In this document: in pieces, positions 60,901 through 64,000 of the stretch
Layout: every line of letters starts with the position of its first letter
Position numbering within the stretch: the stretch's first letter is position 1
DNA from: Maridesulfovibrio sp.
Lineage (GTDB): Bacteria > Desulfobacterota > Desulfovibrionia > Desulfovibrionales > Desulfovibrionaceae
NCBI RefSeq assembly: GCF_963677005.1
Contig: NZ_OY781616.1
Coordinates: 2,551,001 to 2,615,000 of the forward strand
DNA length: 64,000 nucleotides
Reading direction: 5' to 3'
Notes under the pieces: generated by a model
The model's input: only the letters and a program-made list of their open reading frames with translations
Told to the model about the DNA's origin: nothing
Database searches by the model: none
Position numbers and translations under genes: made by a program

Positions 60901-62761
60901 TCGTGGGACCGGAAGATGCTCCGAGAGAGTCGGCCACGGTGAATGAGAAGCTGTCCGAGCCTTCAGCGTTTGCGGTGGGCGTGAAGCTCAGCCTGTTGTT
61001 CGCGATATCCGCCTGAGTAAAGGTGCTGTTCTGGCCTAGATCAACACCGTTCAGCTTAAGCGTGCCCTTGTCCGGAGCGTCGGTGACGGTATAGGTCACT
61101 TCGCTCGCCCCATGCTCGTTGTCGGTGGTGGTAAGATTGGCCGCCGCGATAGTGGTGGCGGAAGCGTCTTCCTGCACGGTCAACCCGGTATTCGTTCCGG
61201 TGGTCGGAGCCGTGTTGGCGATGACGTCAATGGTTCGCGCATGGGAGAGGGTCACTACAGGATCAGTGCCCATGCCGCCGTATTCGACAATATACTGCGC
61301 CGAATGCGTAGCACCAGATACATCATACCATCCGGGAGTAAATCCCGAACCTTCGCCACAGAACACTGCGTGATTTTCTCCGGGCAGATTGTTCGGTTCA
61401 CCGGTATGCCAGTCTTGGTACCGGCTGTTGACAGCAGCTCCATTGACCCCGCCTGCCCAGAACTGCTCTCCACTTTCAGGACCTGAAAACCAGTAGAAAT
61501 TTCCTTCTGATGCACCGACTCCCTGATTAGGATCATCGGTAGCGGCGATCCATGCCATCTGACTAAACATCTTAGCCAGTAGGGAGTTCTCCTCCGCAGA
61601 AGTAATGGTGGCAAGATAGCCATGCAATCCAAAGTAGTTTCGGCTTTCCGCATCACTAAGTGCAGCAGCAAGATTGGTGGAGGACTCTACAAGCTCATAA
61701 TAATGCGTCTTACCGTTGACTTCCATTGAAATCATATTGCCCAGTGTAAAAGTAACGTCCCGGTTTGTGACCAAATTATTTGATGTGGTGGCGAACGAGA
61801 CCGTACGCAGCACTTCCTGCCACTGCGCGGCGGAGGCCGTTCCCGTCAAATTAAGAACCCCCTTGCCCGAGTCGAAGCTTGAGGTTATCCCGTTTATGCT
61901 GCTCGCCGAAAGCGTATCTCCACTCTGGTATCCGGAGATAATGACACGCGCGTTGGTAATGGGGGAGCCATCGGGATAACTGATGGTCAAACCGGAATCT
62001 ACAACCGTGGATTGACCCTTGAATGCCGTGAGTGTCGTGTCTGTGCCATCCATATTCAGCGCACCCAGAGTGCCCGTATAGTCCGCAACAACTATTTCAT
62101 CTGTTTCCACGGGACCGGACTTCACTTCCAGCGTCCAGTCGCCGCCAAGGGACTCGGCACCGGTGGGGTCGTCCGAGGCCGAGATATCCGTGCCGGTCAG
62201 TGCTGCTATGCGGTCCAGAAAAATGTCGGCCTCGGTCGAGTCCGCCACGTTGCAGCCATAAAGCAGGATATCGGCATCAGCGCTGAAAACGTCCTGCCAC
62301 GAAGTCAGTTCGTCCGCGTAATTGTCTAGATTGCCGGAGGAGATGACCTCACCGCCCAGCGTAATCTGATTGGATTCACCGTGAGAAATAATGTGCAGAG
62401 CATCTATATCGGTCATGCCGGCAAGCATGTCGCCGACATCGGAAAGGCCCTGTCCGGACTCAAGAACGATGACAGTCATATCGTCGGACACGGAATCAAG
62501 AATAGCCTGTTTGTTTTCAACTGCGGAGTCAATAACAACCACTTCCGACCGCGCAGCATCCTGCCCGGCAGTCGCGCCGGCGTCCTGCACGTCGCTTGCG
62601 GCTTCAGCCGGATTAGCATCGTGTGCACCGGTATCTACCGGCTCGCTTGGAGCCTGAGCCTCGTTTGCTGCCTGCATATCGACTATTTGATCGACCACGG
62701 TATCCACCGCCGCGCCGTCCAGAACAATTCTTTCTTCCAGCAACATGATGTCTAGAGTCAT
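57914..62761 (-). CDS. Giant DUF4347 / C-type lectin / cadherin-like surface protein
   Basis: 1615 residues. No signal peptide: the N-terminus MTLDIMLLEERIVLDGAA resembles the LEPR-type box of large exported adhesins. DUF4347 follows (about 75-230) with ISHG (His127) and LLYGC (Cys170), a caspase-like His/Cys arrangement. A C-type-lectin-like domain lies at about 355-500 (WHTGEPNN, ending QYIVEY), then cadherin-like repeats to about 1290, an acidic Gly/Ser-rich stretch and a helical C-terminus with CVQC. No RTX nonapeptides or sorting motif are seen. GGAGG lies upstream of ATG 62761. It heads the export operon and is its likely substrate. Confidence 0.85.
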   Translation of the reverse strand: MTLDIMLLEERIVLDGAAVDTVVDQIVDMQAANEAQAPSEPVDTGAHDANPAEAASDVQDAGATAGQDAARSEVVVIDSAVENKQAILDSVSDDMTVIVLESGQGLSDVGDMLAGMTDIDALHIISHGESNQITLGGEVISSGNLDNYADELTSWQDVFSADADILLYGCNVADSTEADIFLDRIAALTGTDISASDDPTGAESLGGDWTLEVKSGPVETDEIVVADYTGTLGALNMDGTDTTLTAFKGQSTVVDSGLTISYPDGSPITNARVIISGYQSGDTLSASSINGITSSFDSGKGVLNLTGTASAAQWQEVLRTVSFATTSNNLVTNRDVTFTLGNMISMEVNGKTHYYELVESSTNLAAALSDAESRNYFGLHGYLATITSAEENSLLAKMFSQMAWIAATDDPNQGVGASEGNFYWFSGPESGEQFWAGGVNGAAVNSRYQDWHTGEPNNLPGENHAVFCGEGSGFTPGWYDVSGATHSAQYIVEYGGMGTDPVVTLSHARTIDVIANTAPTTGTNTGLTVQEDASATTIAAANLTTTDNEHGASEVTYTVTDAPDKGTLKLNGVDLGQNSTFTQADIANNRLSFTPTANAEGSDSFSFTVADSLGASSGPTTFNLSITPVNDQLEATHLTQNKIYIEDAASVALDDIFVSDPDTAEQITATLTLADTAAGSLTANDGASYTAGTGVWTITGTVTQVNAALAGVAFTPAANYDADTTIAVNIKDGLEGGTTVKTGTITLDCTPVNDKPVITAGNTVNYSENDNATRICPAITLTDDSSGLQSVTVTVSNLVGGEDTVDWDHSLETNISASQQVDNQAGTATITFTSRDNSNLASAAEFQAILRSITYVNSSDTPTTNARTVAYTATDAEGLVADQATTTINVAAVNDVPEATNPGDAKSYTEGGQAVVVSSTLTLADKDNTILTGAKVSISNNGEAGDTLSYSDPTSKIEASYSTANGGYVLTLTTKVGQQATIADYQEALRKVTYSYTGQNSSANVRTIEFLGITDSDGGAGPQGTVSVNINVTTINNAPVLDDSGSPTLSAIDHLTLSPAGNTVASLLTDGQTDFATDLDSSNLGIAVTGVNDTGGKWQYSTDNGATWTVFGTVSDTSAVLLEATAKVRFLATPGQYGTQQITFRAWDRTSGSNGDSGVDVSTNGGTSAFSTASDTAGVTVSTNNGTINDPVLAETAVSEYTEEGAAVAVNPNLTLSDPDSNNLEEAAVYLGDVKSGDALNFEDQNGISGSYDAVTGVLSLSGTASVADYQAALRSVTFSSSSNNAASLGSTRTVSFIVTDGTNDSNALQSTVNVNTKPVPAQPGSSEGGEDSTSGNTEPIPDQIRNASSGDNTPATEGDSADSGDSGNSGGEFGDYGPEGGSEISMDSALGGSGAEGQGLVGGPGGADADLGQVINALGGGGLIDSNSGPGSPDADLTQVVRALQMAPSSLGGGFGGQADPLSINTGLPVATAEASSGPAAASPSGGEAAQASGSNTADGTPQQGGAGFDQDGRTSGSTGQQSLQDNIRILSVAVEGLRFDSQQAEFTVASLEKAVNQLSEIARTGQVREPGAVNEVSDMAAELTEICVQCARNGEDVGELLEKLDKIKQTLAN

Positions 62762-62997
62762 GGGTCCTCCCGCTTGTCGGGGTTCACTTATGCTGAAACG
62801 GTCCGGTCATCGGCATCATTTCAACACGTTGGAGGAAAAAGAAAGTCAACACTAAGAAATGCCGACTTTTTATTTCATCATAACCTGCTGAGGCGGGAAG
62901 AGCCACTTACATTTAATTACAACCACGTACAGAAAACGAGGAATCTAAAGAAAGTCTGCAGGGTCGATATAGGATGGAGCGTATAGGCTTTTGAGCC

Positions 62998-63193
62998 TTG
63001 TTAATGGCGGTTTTCATGAAGAAAACCATCAAGCAGACCACGACCGTAAGAGAAGTCCTGTCGCGCACCGGGTACAAGAGCGCGACGCTTTATTACCGAA
63101 TATTACGAATATTACATCAAAGACAGTCGCGTGCGGCGGATAGGACCAGACAGTTACAAAAAAACAAACCATCTTTATCGAACTTGAATATCA
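62998..63193 (+). pseudogene. Small MerR/AlpA-like HTH remnant, frameshifted (tentative)
   Basis: MKKTIKQTTTVREVLSRTGYKSATLYYR reads well as a short helix-turn-helix. The next frame continues plausibly with EYYEYYIKDSRVRRIGPDSYKKTNH before a stop near 63187. A one- or two-base shift near 63096 would join them. The rest of 62762-63270 has no gene; it must hold the promoter of the giant-protein operon (- strand). Confidence 0.3.
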
Positions 63194-63270
63194 ATTTAAT
63201 ACCAAATATGTTATTGTGATTATATTCATGGTGAAAATTTTCGTTAACCACCTAAAAGGAGGCAAGTTTC

Positions 63271-63939
63271 ATGGCAATGAAGACAGCAAAATACGAACAT
63301 GTACGCGGTCAAATGAAACCAGGGGACGTAATTGCTTTTGGAGGAAAAGGGCACTTCTCGGAAATTATTAAAATGGCCACGCTGTCCAGCGTTTCGCATG
63401 TCGCCACGATATTGCAGACCAAGATACTTGAGGATAAAGGCAAACGGTATTTTAACCAGGTAATTGAGTCTACCTCGCTAAACGATTTCAACGGGGTCTC
63501 CATTTCGCGCCTGAGCGACAGATTAACGGATTATGAAGGAGACGTCTGGTGGCTACCACTAAGAAAAGATTTGTGCATGGATGTGGAAGCACAAGAGAAA
63601 TTTTATGATTTCCTTTTCGACAAGGCCAAAAGGCGCGTCCGATACGACACCCCGCAGGCTATAAAATCAGCTCTTGATGCGCTTGATCAGCTTCCATTCG
63701 AAACACACGGTCCAACTTATAACAAAGAGGATTTCAGTAAATTTTTCTGCTCTGAACTTGTTGCGGCAGGGCTGGAGATCGCCGGAGTAGTCGGCAGCGT
63801 TAATGCTTCAGAAGTAACCCCGATAGACTTATGCCGGTGGGGAATTTTCGAGGAGGACTACTATCAGCTGAAGGTTGATAAAGACCTGAAGGAAATTACG
63901 AGATTCAACACTCTTGACCCTGCACTCTGGAATAAATGA
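63271..63939 (+). CDS. YiiX-like permuted NlpC/P60 (papain-like) protein
   Basis: 222 residues. GDVIAFGGKGHFSEIIKMATLSSVSHVATIL holds the family His (SHVATIL), and FFCSELVAAGLEIAG holds the Cys, in the His-before-Cys order of permuted NlpC/P60 or YiiX/YebB proteins. These act on lipids, peptides or amides; the substrate here is unknown. A strong AAAGGAGG precedes ATG 63271. No signal peptide is visible. Confidence 0.8.
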   Translation: MAMKTAKYEHVRGQMKPGDVIAFGGKGHFSEIIKMATLSSVSHVATILQTKILEDKGKRYFNQVIESTSLNDFNGVSISRLSDRLTDYEGDVWWLPLRKDLCMDVEAQEKFYDFLFDKAKRRVRYDTPQAIKSALDALDQLPFETHGPTYNKEDFSKFFCSELVAAGLEIAGVVGSVNASEVTPIDLCRWGIFEEDYYQLKVDKDLKEITRFNTLDPALWNK

Positions 63940-64000
63940 CCACTCAAGCTGTAAAAGCTGAGCTTGGTAAAAAATCCAAATCGGTGAGTATACTCCGGCT

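Overview
The window looks like the chromosome of a Gram-negative sulfate-reducer-type deltaproteobacterium (Desulfovibrio/Maridesulfovibrio-like). This rests on overall gene style, lipoproteins, TolC and RND-type adaptors and elaborate two-component systems; I could not run a search to confirm it. Ordinary backbone at both ends encloses about 35 kb of accessory DNA.

Left backbone (1-5552): E1 alpha (cut by the window edge) and E1 beta of a thiamine-dependent pyruvate/acetoin dehydrogenase, an AcoX-like ATP-NAD-kinase-fold protein and a small DUF6506 protein, all on +. On - are a hotdog thioesterase, an AhpD/carboxymuconolactone-decarboxylase-like protein and a lipoate-protein ligase, which would serve the E2 subunit of the same dehydrogenase.

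Tandem islands (5580-40900): a tRNA-Thr(CGT) gene is the insertion site. Its 3' half occurs three times (5580, 20929, 40855), each followed by a similar terminator hairpin, so two elements sit head to tail. Element 1 (about 15.4 kb) is an integrative mobilizable element with an AlpA-like regulator, primase-polymerase, ColE1-style nested mob genes, an AAA ATPase plus subtilase anti-phage pair (IteA/IteS type), a nuclease-STAND NTPase with a membrane partner, HigBA, and a tyrosine integrase at its right end. Element 2 (about 19.9 kb) starts with the same kind of left module but has no integrase; it may depend on element 1. It is a defence island: an IS3 copy that has truncated a WYL-type regulator, a HARE-Mrr nuclease with a membrane partner, a phosphorothioation operon dndC-dndD-dndE followed by a GHKL (MORC-like) ATPase and a GIY-YIG-like protein, a methyltransferase, the AbiE toxin-antitoxin pair, an LRR protein, and a right-edge group of DUF4365 protein, membrane protein and PD-(D/E)XK-like protein. 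The dndCDE-GHKL-GIY-YIG operon is the best candidate for an undescribed system, because the usual restriction partners DndFGH or SspE are absent.

Right backbone (40950-64000): two paralogous exported alpha/beta hydrolases, a lipoprotein, a large 7TMR-DISM hybrid histidine kinase, then an EvgS-like sensor kinase with its OmpR-type regulator, all on +. Opposed to these is a five-gene - strand operon: a 1615-residue DUF4347/C-lectin/cadherin-like protein, a TolC-type lipoprotein, two HlyD-type adaptors (one with a GAF-like cytoplasmic head) and an M50 peptidase fused to a HlyD domain. It resembles a secretion system for the giant protein but has no ABC ATPase. A YiiX-like permuted NlpC/P60 protein ends the window.
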